DNA from: an uncultured Collinsella sp.
Lineage (GTDB): Bacteria; Actinomycetota; Coriobacteriia; Coriobacteriales; Coriobacteriaceae
Reading direction: 5' to 3'
DNA: 22,226 bases
Assembly: GCA_900757705.1 (NCBI GenBank)
Contig: CAAEOW010000008.1
Coordinates: 1-22,226 of the forward strand
Under the pieces are notes generated by a model. It saw only the letters and a list, made by a program, of their open reading frames with translations, did not search any database and was not told the DNA's origin. Shown here piece after piece: positions 7,783-16,502 of this stretch. Numbering within the stretch: the first letter of the stretch is position 1; every line of letters begins with the position of its first letter. Made by a program: the position numbers and the translations under genes.

Positions 7783-9039
7783 CTACGAGGTCGGAGCATT
7801 CCTAAATGTGTAGTTGCCCGGAGAGCGCACATTGATATACGTTACGCCCTCTACCTGCGAAAGCAACTTGGTGACTACGCGTTCCTTCTTGGCGATATCG
7901 TCCGAATCGCCCAGCGACACCTCAATGCCGTTATTGAGGTTTGCCGAGATGGCTTCGACCGAAGGCGTGGAAATATCCTTGACTTGTCCCAAGAACTCGC
8001 TCGAAAAACCACGCACATAATCCAGGCCGGCCTTAACGGCTTTGGAGTTCACCGCCTGGCCGGAAACCGGAGCGACATCCGCCGAGACATCAGTCAATAA
8101 CACCGCGCCATAATGCTTGGCGAGCGCCAGCGCGGCATCGATTCCGGTCAAGGTATTTGAGCCCTGCCCTGTCGTGATGACGTTGCCCTGGTCGTCCACT
8201 TCGACCGACGTCGACAGCGGGGCGATCCAGGTGTCATCGTCTCCGATAGCCCAGGCAAGGTCGTCGGAGCTGATATACGCAATGGCGATAACTTTACGCT
8301 CCGTCGGCGTGATGATAAGCGTATGGGGAAACTGGCGCTGGACATCCACGCCCGAAACCCACGGGTTCTGCTTGAGATCCTCGGTAATCTGGTCGGGATC
8401 GACGTTAAAAAGCGACGTTCCCTCGGGCAAGTCGATCAGCTGGATAGCATCGTGCTTCGTCACATGCTCGCTGCCTTGAATCTGAATATCAGTGGCAGTA
8501 AACAGTCCAGAGTTGATCACCACGATGGCAACGACGACGAGCACGGCCAAGACGGCCAGAACGCCGCCCACGATTTTGCCTTTGCCTGTAACGACAGAAG
8601 CGGCATCTGATGTTTTATTTGCCATCGCTCCAAGTGAAGATAACGGGTTGAAACCTTTTTTACTCGAAGGCTTCTTGGCGGTAGCCGGCACCGATGTCAG
8701 CGAGCGCGGTTTCGATGCGCCCAGCGTGAGACCTGGACGCGCCGCTTTAGTTCCCGTCGAGGGCTTGGGAGCTGCCATGGGACGGGCAGGCTTGGCGCCC
8801 ATAACAGGCTTTGACGTCACCGAGGGACGCGAGGACTTTTTTGCGGCCGGACGATTACCGAGCTGCGAGCCGACGACCGGACGACTGGTCTGTCGAGCAT
8901 GCCTGACAGACTTAGAGTGCGCGACGGTATTGCGTTGAGGTTTGGCAGGCGCGCCGGAACGCCCTCCGGCGCGGCGGAAGGTGGGTTTCGATGCTCTAGA
9001 AGCCGAGGAATTTAACTTCCGGTCTGAGCTCGATGCCAT
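7783..9039 (-). CDS. ftsQ: Cell division protein FtsQ/DivIB with long basic N-terminal tail
   Basis: A bitopic divisome protein that works with FtsL and DivIC/FtsB to activate septal wall synthesis. The layout is a cytoplasmic tail of about 155 residues, very rich in Ser, Lys, Arg, Pro and Ala; one transmembrane helix at about 156-176; then a POTRA domain starting near 180 (FTATDIQIQGSEHVTKHDAIQ) and a beta domain. At 418 aa it is longer than most FtsQ proteins because of the tail. The ATG at 9039 has GGGAGGCG just upstream and overlaps the end of murB by 44 bp in another frame. Its position between murB and ftsZ is the classical one. Confidence 0.92.
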   Translation of the reverse strand: MASSSDRKLNSSASRASKPTFRRAGGRSGAPAKPQRNTVAHSKSVRHARQTSRPVVGSQLGNRPAAKKSSRPSVTSKPVMGAKPARPMAAPKPSTGTKAARPGLTLGASKPRSLTSVPATAKKPSSKKGFNPLSSLGAMANKTSDAASVVTGKGKIVGGVLAVLAVLVVVAIVVINSGLFTATDIQIQGSEHVTKHDAIQLIDLPEGTSLFNVDPDQITEDLKQNPWVSGVDVQRQFPHTLIITPTERKVIAIAYISSDDLAWAIGDDDTWIAPLSTSVEVDDQGNVITTGQGSNTLTGIDAALALAKHYGAVLLTDVSADVAPVSGQAVNSKAVKAGLDYVRGFSSEFLGQVKDISTPSVEAISANLNNGIEVSLGDSDDIAKKERVVTKLLSQVEGVTYINVRSPGNYTFRNAPTS

Positions 9040-9907
9040 ACGCCTCCCTCACCTTTCCGTGCACATGTCTAATAACCGCGGCAACGTCATCGGCCGAGGC
9101 AGTTCCGTTATTAACGATAAAATTAGCGTGAACGGGCGAAACTTCCGCGCCGCCAATCGAAAAACCCTTTAATCCACAATCCTCGATAAGCTTGCCCACA
9201 CTCGCATCGGGCGGGTTGCGAAAGACAGACCCGCAGGATGCGCGACCCATGGGCTGCGTACGCTTGCGCCTTGTAAGGTACCGCTCCATGCGCTCGCGAA
9301 TGTCGGCCTTGGGCGCCGGTTTAAGCTTGAGCACGCACTCGAGGATGATCTCATTGCGGGGAAGGCTACATTCGCGGTAGCCCCAAGAGATCTCGGACCC
9401 CGCATAATGCTTGATACCGGATGCCGGGTCAAACGTTACGACATCCTCAACCAGCGAGCCAATCCACTCGGTCCGCGTGCCGGCATTCATAGATATCGCA
9501 CCGCCGACCGAACCAGGAATGCCAACGGCAAACTCAAGGCCCGAGAGGCTACGCGACAGGGCATCGTTGACCAGGCGCGCAAACATCACGCCCGCACCGA
9601 CCGTCAGCGTACAACCGTCATCGGCAACAACCGTGCGCTGGAACTCACGTCCGAGCGAAATGACGGCACCGCGATAACCGCCATCGGCAACCAGCAGATT
9701 GGAGCCCTTGCCGATGATGACCCACGGCACCTGCTCGCGATCGAGCACCGCCACGGCGCGGCGGAGGGCATGATAGCTATGGCACGTCACAAAGAGGTCG
9801 GCCTTGCCGCCGATACGATAGCTCGTATGACGCGCAAGGCGCTCGTCCTCGATCACATCCGTGTCGATCATGCCCGAGAGCGCCATGACGGCGTTAAACA
9901 GACCCAT
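8996..9907 (-). CDS. murB: UDP-N-acetylenolpyruvoylglucosamine reductase MurB
   Basis: An FAD-dependent cytoplasmic enzyme that reduces UDP-GlcNAc-enolpyruvate to UDP-MurNAc with NADPH. The 303-aa protein has TSYRIGGKADLF (about 28-39), the FAD-binding IGKGSNLLVADGGYRG (about 65-80) and GIPGSVGGAISMNAG (129-143). The catalytic region follows: R178 in GYREC, S227 in CGSVFRNP and E293 in GIELRPEV. Length and motif spacing fit the short type II MurB. The ATG at 9907 lacks a clear Shine-Dalgarno but is only 5 bp past the murC stop, so reinitiation is likely. Alternative ATGs at 9886 and 9871 are no better. Its 3' end overlaps ftsQ. Confidence 0.95.
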   Translation of the reverse strand: MGLFNAVMALSGMIDTDVIEDERLARHTSYRIGGKADLFVTCHSYHALRRAVAVLDREQVPWVIIGKGSNLLVADGGYRGAVISLGREFQRTVVADDGCTLTVGAGVMFARLVNDALSRSLSGLEFAVGIPGSVGGAISMNAGTRTEWIGSLVEDVVTFDPASGIKHYAGSEISWGYRECSLPRNEIILECVLKLKPAPKADIRERMERYLTRRKRTQPMGRASCGSVFRNPPDASVGKLIEDCGLKGFSIGGAEVSPVHANFIVNNGTASADDVAAVIRHVHGKVREAYGIELRPEVKFLGF

Positions 9908-9912
9908 TAGAC

Positions 9913-11331
9913 TTAAGCGTCTTTCTTGGCAGTCAGATACTCAATGAACTCGGGACCGACGGTCGTAACGTCGCCGGCACCCATGGTGAGCAGCAGGTCG
10001 CCCTCGCCCACCATCTGCTCGAGCTCCTGATTGAGCTCAAGACGGCTGGAGCAGTACACGACCTCCTTGCCAGGATGCTTGGCGCGCACGGTATCGGCGA
10101 GCATCTTAGAGGTGACACCCGGAATGGGCATCTCGCCAGCCGAGAACACATCAATCAGCAGCAGTTTATCGGCATTGGCAAATGCATCGGCAAAGTCCTC
10201 GCACAGGGCCTGCAGGCGCGAATAGCGGTGCGGCTGGAACACGACGTCGACGTGCTTGTAACCCAGCGACGAAGCGGCAGCAAGCGTCGCCTTGATCTCG
10301 GTGGGGTGATGGCCGTAATCATCGACCACGGTGATGCCATTGATATCGCCCACGTGGGTAAAGCGACGGCGGACGCCCTCAAAGCTCGAGAGCGCCTTGG
10401 CGGCGGCGTCGATGTCAAGGCCCAGGACATGGGCGACGGTGAGCACCGCCGTGGCGTTGAGCATGTTGTGGCGACCGGGATTGCTCTTGATCTCCACAGC
10501 GCGCTCAGTGCCGTCCTCAAAGCGAACGATAAAGTCACTCTGGATGCCCTTGACATCCGGGTGCATGCAGACGATGTCGTTGCTCTCGGCAAAGCCGTAG
10601 GAAAGCACGTGACGGCCCGTCGACTTGGCGAGCTCGACCAGATGCGGGTCCTCACCGCAGACGATGACGGTGCCGTCCTCGCCCACCAGGCTCATGAATT
10701 TGGCGAAAGTTGCCTCGATCTCCTCGATACCCGAGTAGTGATCGAGGTGGTCGGCCTCGACGTTGGTCACAATGACTACGTTGGGGTTCAGGAACAGGAA
10801 GGAGCTGTCGGACTCGTCGGCCTCGGCGACAAAGTAGTCGCCCGAGCCGTTCTTGCCGTTCGTGTCATAGCCCTCGACGATGCCACCGATCAGGAAGCTC
10901 GGATCCAGACCCATGCGGTCGAGCATGGTGGCACACATCGAAGACGTGGTGGTCTTGCCATGCGTGCCGGCAACAGCGACGGTGGTGTAGCCGTGACCCA
11001 AAGCAGAGAGCATCTTGGCACGGGGCCACACGGGAATACCAAGCTCGCGAGCGCGCACGAGTTCAGGGTTGGACTCCGGAATAGCGGTGGAGACAACAAC
11101 CACGTCGGGCTTGACCTCGTCGATCGTGGCGGCCTCATGGCCCACATGCACCTTCACACCAGCGCGGGTAAGCTGGCGGATATAACGTGACGTCTTAAGG
11201 TCGGAGCCGGTAACGGCATAACCGCGCTCGTGCAGAACGAGGGCGATGCCGCTCATGCCGGCGCCGCCGATACCGATAAAGTGGGCGCTCTTAAACTCGG
11301 GCGCGGAGGTTGCAGTCTGGGAATCAGCCAT
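9913..11331 (-). CDS. murC: UDP-N-acetylmuramate--L-alanine ligase MurC
   Basis: This ATP-dependent ligase adds L-Ala to UDP-MurNAc, the first step of stem-peptide assembly in the cytoplasm. The 472-aa protein has the UDP-binding HFIGIGGAGMSG (17-28), the ATP P-loop AGTHGKTTT (121-129), the central EADESDSSF segment and, in the C-terminal domain, DDYGHHPTEIKAT. The frame is open nine codons further to an ATG at 11358, but the ATG at 11331 has AAGGAG upstream and a more typical N-terminus. It is separated from murG by 97 bp and nearly abuts murB. PgeF further downstream edits the product of this step when Ser is used in error, so the two functions meet in one region. Confidence 0.96.
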   Translation of the reverse strand: MADSQTATSAPEFKSAHFIGIGGAGMSGIALVLHERGYAVTGSDLKTSRYIRQLTRAGVKVHVGHEAATIDEVKPDVVVVSTAIPESNPELVRARELGIPVWPRAKMLSALGHGYTTVAVAGTHGKTTTSSMCATMLDRMGLDPSFLIGGIVEGYDTNGKNGSGDYFVAEADESDSSFLFLNPNVVIVTNVEADHLDHYSGIEEIEATFAKFMSLVGEDGTVIVCGEDPHLVELAKSTGRHVLSYGFAESNDIVCMHPDVKGIQSDFIVRFEDGTERAVEIKSNPGRHNMLNATAVLTVAHVLGLDIDAAAKALSSFEGVRRRFTHVGDINGITVVDDYGHHPTEIKATLAAASSLGYKHVDVVFQPHRYSRLQALCEDFADAFANADKLLLIDVFSAGEMPIPGVTSKMLADTVRAKHPGKEVVYCSSRLELNQELEQMVGEGDLLLTMGAGDVTTVGPEFIEYLTAKKDA

Positions 11332-11428
11332 GTGCTCGTGTACTCCTTGCGTAAACACTGCCTGTAACCCGTTAACTGTACCGCACCTACCGCATCAGCG
11401 CGAGGGCGACCGAAGATATCCCGTCTAA

Positions 11429-12544
11429 CTAACGCAAACCCTCTACTGCATCCGCCAGAAGAGCGGCGGCTCTATCCTGAGCCAGACCACGCGCCGCCTG
11501 ACGCATGGCGTCGCGCGCCGCCGCGTCATCGACCAGGTGCAGCAGCTCATCGGCAAAGGCAGAACCGTCGATATCGGCATCGGCGCAGAGCACGCCGGCC
11601 CCGGCGTCGACCAGATAACGGGCATTGGTGGTTTGGTGGTCGGCCGTGGCGTGCGGGTACGGCACGAGTACCGAGGGCACGGCAAGCGCGGCGATCTCAG
11701 CCACGCTCGAGGCACCGGAACGCGAGAGCACCAGATCGGCCGCAGCCAGCATATCGCCCATGTTGTCGATATAGGGCTGGACACGATAGCGCTGCGCCTC
11801 CTCGGGCGTCAGCGCCAAAGCGCGCTCGGTCTCCTCAAAGCCGTCGGCACCCGTCGAATGCAAAATGTAGAGATTCTCGCGGGTCAGCAGCTCACCCTTG
11901 AGCGAGGCAACGCGCTCGTTGAGATGCTGTGCACCAAGTGAACCGCCAAAGACGAGCAGAAGCGTCGCATCCTCGGGCACGCCGAGCGTCTTGCGACCGC
12001 GGGTGCGATCGCCCTCGATCACCGAACGACGCACAGGATTGCCCGTCATGAGCACATGGTCGGGGTCGCCCTCACGCTCAAAGACCGTGCGGGCCGCAGG
12101 TACCGAAATGCACACGCGGGCGGCATGCGAGTTCATCATCTTATTGGCCAGACCCGGAACAGAGTTCTGCTCGTGCAGCAGATACGGAACGCCGGCGTCC
12201 TTGCACCAACCCAGCAGCGGGACCTCAACGTAAGCACCAAAGCCGATAGCGGCATCGGGCTTACCGACCTTCGAGAAGTGACTGGCAAGCGCACGCTTCG
12301 CCTTGTTGACGCGCCACAGCGAGGTCAGCGCCGTCCAGGGACGGGAGCGATCGAAGCCCGTAACTGTGATGGGCACAAAATCGAATCCGGCCTCGGGAAC
12401 CAGACGACCCTCGAGCTTGCGCGATTGGCCCACGAACACAACGTGATGACCGCGGTCACGCAGTTCCTCAGCCAAGGCGAGCGCGGGGTTGATATGTCCT
12501 GCCGTGCCGCCAGCTGCAATAGCAACGGTCATCTTATCGGTCAT
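11429..12544 (-). CDS. murG: UDP-GlcNAc:lipid I N-acetylglucosaminyltransferase MurG
   Basis: The membrane-associated GT28 glycosyltransferase that turns lipid I into lipid II on the inner face of the membrane. The 371-aa protein has GGTAGHINP (12-20) in the lipid I-binding domain and LHEQNSVPGLAN (123-134). The UDP-GlcNAc site includes GGSLGA (200-205), SRSGASSVAE (274-283) and PYPHATADHQ (296-305). The ATG at 12544 is preferred over the upstream reading from 12577 because of GAAGGGAT just before it. It overlaps the end of ftsW by 11 bp, so lipid II synthesis and its polymerase are translationally linked. Confidence 0.96.
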   Translation of the reverse strand: MTDKMTVAIAAGGTAGHINPALALAEELRDRGHHVVFVGQSRKLEGRLVPEAGFDFVPITVTGFDRSRPWTALTSLWRVNKAKRALASHFSKVGKPDAAIGFGAYVEVPLLGWCKDAGVPYLLHEQNSVPGLANKMMNSHAARVCISVPAARTVFEREGDPDHVLMTGNPVRRSVIEGDRTRGRKTLGVPEDATLLLVFGGSLGAQHLNERVASLKGELLTRENLYILHSTGADGFEETERALALTPEEAQRYRVQPYIDNMGDMLAAADLVLSRSGASSVAEIAALAVPSVLVPYPHATADHQTTNARYLVDAGAGVLCADADIDGSAFADELLHLVDDAAARDAMRQAARGLAQDRAAALLADAVEGLR

Positions 12545-14054
12545 GGTAATCCCTTCGTACACGCGGCCCCTGGTCATCGGTGCGCAAACGCGCCGACGGG
12601 TCCGAATTCAAATCGATTCGATTATATCCGCCGCCCGCATTGCGAGGAGTGGGGCGCTGCGGACGACCTTGCGGCGCTGTTCGCTGACGCGGACGGGCCG
12701 CCGGCTCGGTCGCAGAGCCATCCAGAACGGTAAAGCCGTTACGCGAAGATCGCTCGCCGCGCACATGGGGCACGCCGGCGGTACTCTCATCCATAACGGC
12801 AAAGCTCTCGCGGCGACGGTCGTACTCATCGCGACGGGCGCTCTCATACGAAACGCGCAGGATCAGACCGGCAAGCATAAGCGACACAATAATCGACGAG
12901 CCGCCGTAGCTAATAAACGGCAGCGGCTTACCCGTCATGGGAAACACATTGAGAATGCCCAGCGCGTTGATCAAAAACTGCACCGCAAGGATGACCGCGG
13001 AACCCGATGCCATAAGTGCTCCGCGACGATCGGTCGCCTGCTCAGCAATGCGAAACGCCGAGTAAATCAGCATCGCAAACACCAAGAAGAACAGCACGGT
13101 TCCGATAAAGCCAACTTCCTCGCCGATAATAGCCAAGATGTAGTCGTTGTGCGCCTCGGGCAAATACGAGTACTTCATGGTGGAGTTGCCGATACCACGG
13201 CCGAACAGTCCGCCCGAGGCAAACGCCATGATGGCAAGCGTGGCCTGATAGCCGTCACCATATTCGTCTGCCCAAGGATTCCAAGCAACCTGGACACGCG
13301 TCATACGATACGGCTCGGCGATAAGAGCAATCGCAATGACGGCGATGCCGGCAACAACCGTCCAAACGATATATTTGGGGTCCAATCCCGCAAACAACGC
13401 CATGCATATGAGGGTCAACAAAATGATCAGAACGGTACCGAAATCGGGCTGAACAAAGATCAGGAAGAGCGAAATTCCCAGGTAGCCGCCCATCTTGCGA
13501 AGAAACTCGTTGATGTTGCCGCCGGGCGAAAAGATACGGTCGAGCATGATTGCCGAATACGCGATGGCGAACGGCTTTAAAAACTCAGACGGCTGAAACT
13601 GAATACCGGCGATGTTGAGCCAACGCGTGGCGCCACGACTGCCGCTACCCATAAAGAACACCAGAACCAGTAGCCCCATCATGCCCATGAGGAAGATCCT
13701 GAGCACGTCTTCCCCAAACCAACTGTCCGGTAAGATGCGCACGATGGCAACCATAGCCAGCACGCCAACTCCGGCAAACGCGGCCTGTCGAAATAGGAAA
13801 AACGTCGCCGAACCGTTCTCGTGCAGCGCCTCGACCGAAGATGCCGAGTACACCATCAGCAAGCCGAAGCAAACCAAGCTAAACAGGCAGGCCATAAATA
13901 TCAAACGGGGGCGCATGATGCGGGCGGGGACGCCGGCAATATAGCGCTCACCGAACGTCTGCCCGCCGCATCCGGAACGCGTCGTGCTACGCAGCGAGGA
14001 AGCACGGTCCGAGTCGGGCCTCCTCATATCACTTCGGGGGCTCTCCTCTCTCAC
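12534..14054 (-). CDS. ftsW: SEDS-family peptidoglycan polymerase FtsW
   Basis: The septal peptidoglycan glycosyltransferase of the divisome, partner of FtsI. After a charged N-terminus of about 45 residues come the multiple hydrophobic segments of a SEDS protein. The SEDS signatures are the catalytic-loop LPEAHNDYILAIIGEE and GKPLPFISYGGSSII near the last helices. About 100 residues follow as an Arg/Pro-rich cytoplasmic tail. The start is uncertain: a GTG at 14054 has TAGGGG (14061-14066, overlapping the murD stop) with 6-nt spacing, while a TTG at 14060 abuts it and an ATG near 14027 has only a distant AGAGGAG. I take the GTG, giving 506 aa. Confidence 0.94.
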   Translation of the reverse strand: MREESPRSDMRRPDSDRASSLRSTTRSGCGGQTFGERYIAGVPARIMRPRLIFMACLFSLVCFGLLMVYSASSVEALHENGSATFFLFRQAAFAGVGVLAMVAIVRILPDSWFGEDVLRIFLMGMMGLLVLVFFMGSGSRGATRWLNIAGIQFQPSEFLKPFAIAYSAIMLDRIFSPGGNINEFLRKMGGYLGISLFLIFVQPDFGTVLIILLTLICMALFAGLDPKYIVWTVVAGIAVIAIALIAEPYRMTRVQVAWNPWADEYGDGYQATLAIMAFASGGLFGRGIGNSTMKYSYLPEAHNDYILAIIGEEVGFIGTVLFFLVFAMLIYSAFRIAEQATDRRGALMASGSAVILAVQFLINALGILNVFPMTGKPLPFISYGGSSIIVSLMLAGLILRVSYESARRDEYDRRRESFAVMDESTAGVPHVRGERSSRNGFTVLDGSATEPAARPRQRTAPQGRPQRPTPRNAGGGYNRIDLNSDPSARLRTDDQGPRVRRDYHDR

Positions 14055-14063
14055 CGGCAACCC

Positions 14064-15470
14064 CTATTCCGTTTGCGATTTCGCTGCTGCGGCAAGCTGG
14101 GCCACGTAGTCCTTAAACACGCGACCGCGCTCCTCGTAGCCCGAGAACTCGTCGAACGAAGAACAAGCGGGCGAAAGCAGGATCACGTCGCCGCGGCTCG
14201 AGAGCGAGCGGGCAACGTCAACGGCATCGCGCAGGTCATCGGCCTGGGCGATATCCACGTCACCATCGACATCGGCCTCGTCCATAGCAGCGGTAAAGCG
14301 CTCGCGCGCATCGCCAAAGCAAACGACTGAACGCACGTTGTCCATAACGACGCGGGCAAAGTCCGCAAGCGGTGTGCCCTTATCGTGGCCGCCGAGCAGC
14401 AAAATCACATCGTCGTCGGAAAACGCCGTCAGGGCCTTTTCGACCGCATCGGTGTTCGTTGCCTTGGAATCGTTGACGTAGCGCACGCCATCGATCTCGC
14501 CGCAGGGTTCCACGCGGTGTTCGAGCGGCTGGAACGATGCCAAACCGCGGCAAATGCCCTCGGGATCGGCACCGACGGCCAGAGCAGCCGTGGCGGCACA
14601 TAGGGCATTGATGACATTGTGATGGCCCGAGATCTTGAGCTCGGATGTGGCGACAAGCTGAGTCTCGACGCCTTTCAGGCGCACGATCATCTTGCCGTCG
14701 CGCACGAAGGCGGCGTCTGCACCCTCGGGCTCGTCAAAAGCGACCTTGCAGATGCGGCGGCCCGGTGTGTAGATGTACTCATCGAACTCATGGATGCCGG
14801 CATCCTCAACGTCGATAACCACGAGGTCGTCGTCGACCATATTCTCGAACAACTTGATCTTGGCAAGCGCATAGTTCTTGTGGCTCTTGTGCCAGCCCAG
14901 GTGGTCGGGCGTGATGTTGAGCAGCACCGCCACGCGAGGATGAAGCTCGGCGGTCGTAGCAATCTGATAACTCGACAGCTCAGCCACAAACCACTCATTG
15001 TGTGCGCGGCCGTCGATCTCGTTCACCGGCGGCTCACCGATATTGCCGACGGCCACGCTGGCTTCACCGGCGGCCTTGAGCAGATAATCGGTCAGCGACG
15101 TGGTAGTTGTCTTGCCGTTGGTGCCCGTGATGGCGATCCAATTTTGGGGAGACAGGCGATAGGCAAACTCGGGCTCGCCCATAATCTGAGCGGCATGCTC
15201 ACGCCCGGCCTTAAAGAAAGCCGAGAACTCCGAGATTCCCGGGCATGTCACGCACACGTCATAGGCACCCTCGACCTGCTCGGTGCCGTAGACAAACGAC
15301 GCGCCCTGCGCCTCGAGCGCACGTGTGGCGTCATTGGGCTCGGAGGTACCGCCGCCATATACGGTCGTGGCGCTCACGCGCTCGGGGTGAGCCAGCGCCC
15401 AACGGGCGACATCGAGACCGGATTTACCCTGCCCCAAAACGAGCAGGCTAAAGACATCAGCAAGAGGCAT
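14064..15470 (-). CDS. murD: UDP-N-acetylmuramoyl-L-alanine--D-glutamate ligase MurD
   Basis: Adds D-Glu to UDP-MurNAc-L-Ala in the cytoplasm. The 468-aa protein shows the N-terminal UDP-binding VLGQGKSGLDVARWA (11-25), the P-loop ITGTNGKTTT (114-123), NITPDHLGWH in the central domain and YVNDSKATNTDA, the characteristic MurD C-terminal motif. The ATG at 15470 has only a weak GATAGTGG upstream but lies 9 bp after the mraY stop, so coupling is likely. The order mraY-murD-ftsW is standard for dcw clusters. Confidence 0.96.
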   Translation of the reverse strand: MPLADVFSLLVLGQGKSGLDVARWALAHPERVSATTVYGGGTSEPNDATRALEAQGASFVYGTEQVEGAYDVCVTCPGISEFSAFFKAGREHAAQIMGEPEFAYRLSPQNWIAITGTNGKTTTTSLTDYLLKAAGEASVAVGNIGEPPVNEIDGRAHNEWFVAELSSYQIATTAELHPRVAVLLNITPDHLGWHKSHKNYALAKIKLFENMVDDDLVVIDVEDAGIHEFDEYIYTPGRRICKVAFDEPEGADAAFVRDGKMIVRLKGVETQLVATSELKISGHHNVINALCAATAALAVGADPEGICRGLASFQPLEHRVEPCGEIDGVRYVNDSKATNTDAVEKALTAFSDDDVILLLGGHDKGTPLADFARVVMDNVRSVVCFGDARERFTAAMDEADVDGDVDIAQADDLRDAVDVARSLSSRGDVILLSPACSSFDEFSGYEERGRVFKDYVAQLAAAAKSQTE

Positions 15471-15479
15471 GAAAGACCA

Positions 15480-16499
15480 CTATCCCAACTGGAAGAACAG
15501 GGCGAGGCCAACGGCGCCAAAGGCCGCGGCGATAATCCAAAAACGGATAACGACCTTGGTCTCGGCCCAGCCCTTCTTTTCGAAATGATGATGAATGGGC
15601 GCCATAAGGAAGACGCGCTTGTGCGTAAAGTGGAAATAGACGACCTGGATCATGACCGACAGAGTCTCGACGATAAACAGACCGCCGATGATGAGGGAAA
15701 CGACTTCGGTGTTGGTCATGATGGAGGTGCAGGCAAACGCGGCACCCAGGGCAAGCGAGCCGGTATCGCCCATAAAGATGCTCGCCGGGTAGCAATTGAA
15801 CCACAAAAAGCCCAGGCAGGCACCGGCGCACGCCGTGCAGAAGATGGACAGGTTCACGTCACCGTGCAAAAACGCCATGGCGGCCATGGCGAGCATGGCG
15901 ATCATGGAAGTGCCGCCGGCAAGACCGTCCAGACCATCGGTCAGGTTCACGGCATTGGAAAGACCGGCGATCATCAGCCAGCAAAATACAATGTAGAGCC
16001 ACGGGAACGAAAGGCCGCAGATGGTGGTCGAAAGAACACCGAGGTCAATCGTCAGGCCGCCGGGAAAACGAATCTCGGGGGCGACGCCGCACCAATTGAC
16101 AGCGAGCACGGTAAAAGTGACGCAGATGATGGTCAGACCGATCATCTTGGCGTGAGGCGTCAGACCGAGCGAGCGACCATGCGTGACGGAGGTCAGGTCG
16201 TCGATGAGACCCAGAACGCCGGTGGCCAGCGTGGCAAGCAGCACGAGCACGAGCTCGGTGGTGAGCTTGCCCATCAGCAGGCAGGTCAGCGAGATCGCGA
16301 CAAGGATGATGACGCCGCCCATGGTGGGCGTACCCTGTTTAATCAAATGACGCTTGGGGCCGTCGGCTCGGACCTGTTGGCCGATACCCTCGACCTTCAG
16401 CAGCTTGATCCACCACGGCATAAGCAGCAACCCAATGGCAGCAGCGATGCCAAGTCCCAAAAAGGCCTGATACGTAGGATACGAGGGATTGCCGAACAT
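15480..16499 (-). CDS. mraY: Phospho-N-acetylmuramoyl-pentapeptide-transferase MraY
   Basis: An integral membrane enzyme that transfers phospho-MurNAc-pentapeptide to undecaprenyl phosphate, making lipid I. The 339-aa protein is mostly hydrophobic and shows the family's catalytic and Mg-binding features: the DD pair at 100-101 (GLIDDLTSV), NLTDGLDGLAGG (185-196), FMGDTGSLALG (242-252) and the HHH of MAPIHHHFEKKGW (303-305). Its start lies 3 bp after the murF stop with GGAAGGTG upstream, a tight coupling that joins the last cytoplasmic precursor step to the first membrane step. Confidence 0.97.
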   Translation of the reverse strand: MFGNPSYPTYQAFLGLGIAAAIGLLLMPWWIKLLKVEGIGQQVRADGPKRHLIKQGTPTMGGVIILVAISLTCLLMGKLTTELVLVLLATLATGVLGLIDDLTSVTHGRSLGLTPHAKMIGLTIICVTFTVLAVNWCGVAPEIRFPGGLTIDLGVLSTTICGLSFPWLYIVFCWLMIAGLSNAVNLTDGLDGLAGGTSMIAMLAMAAMAFLHGDVNLSIFCTACAGACLGFLWFNCYPASIFMGDTGSLALGAAFACTSIMTNTEVVSLIIGGLFIVETLSVMIQVVYFHFTHKRVFLMAPIHHHFEKKGWAETKVVIRFWIIAAAFGAVGLALFFQLG

Positions 16500-16502
16500 G
16501 GG

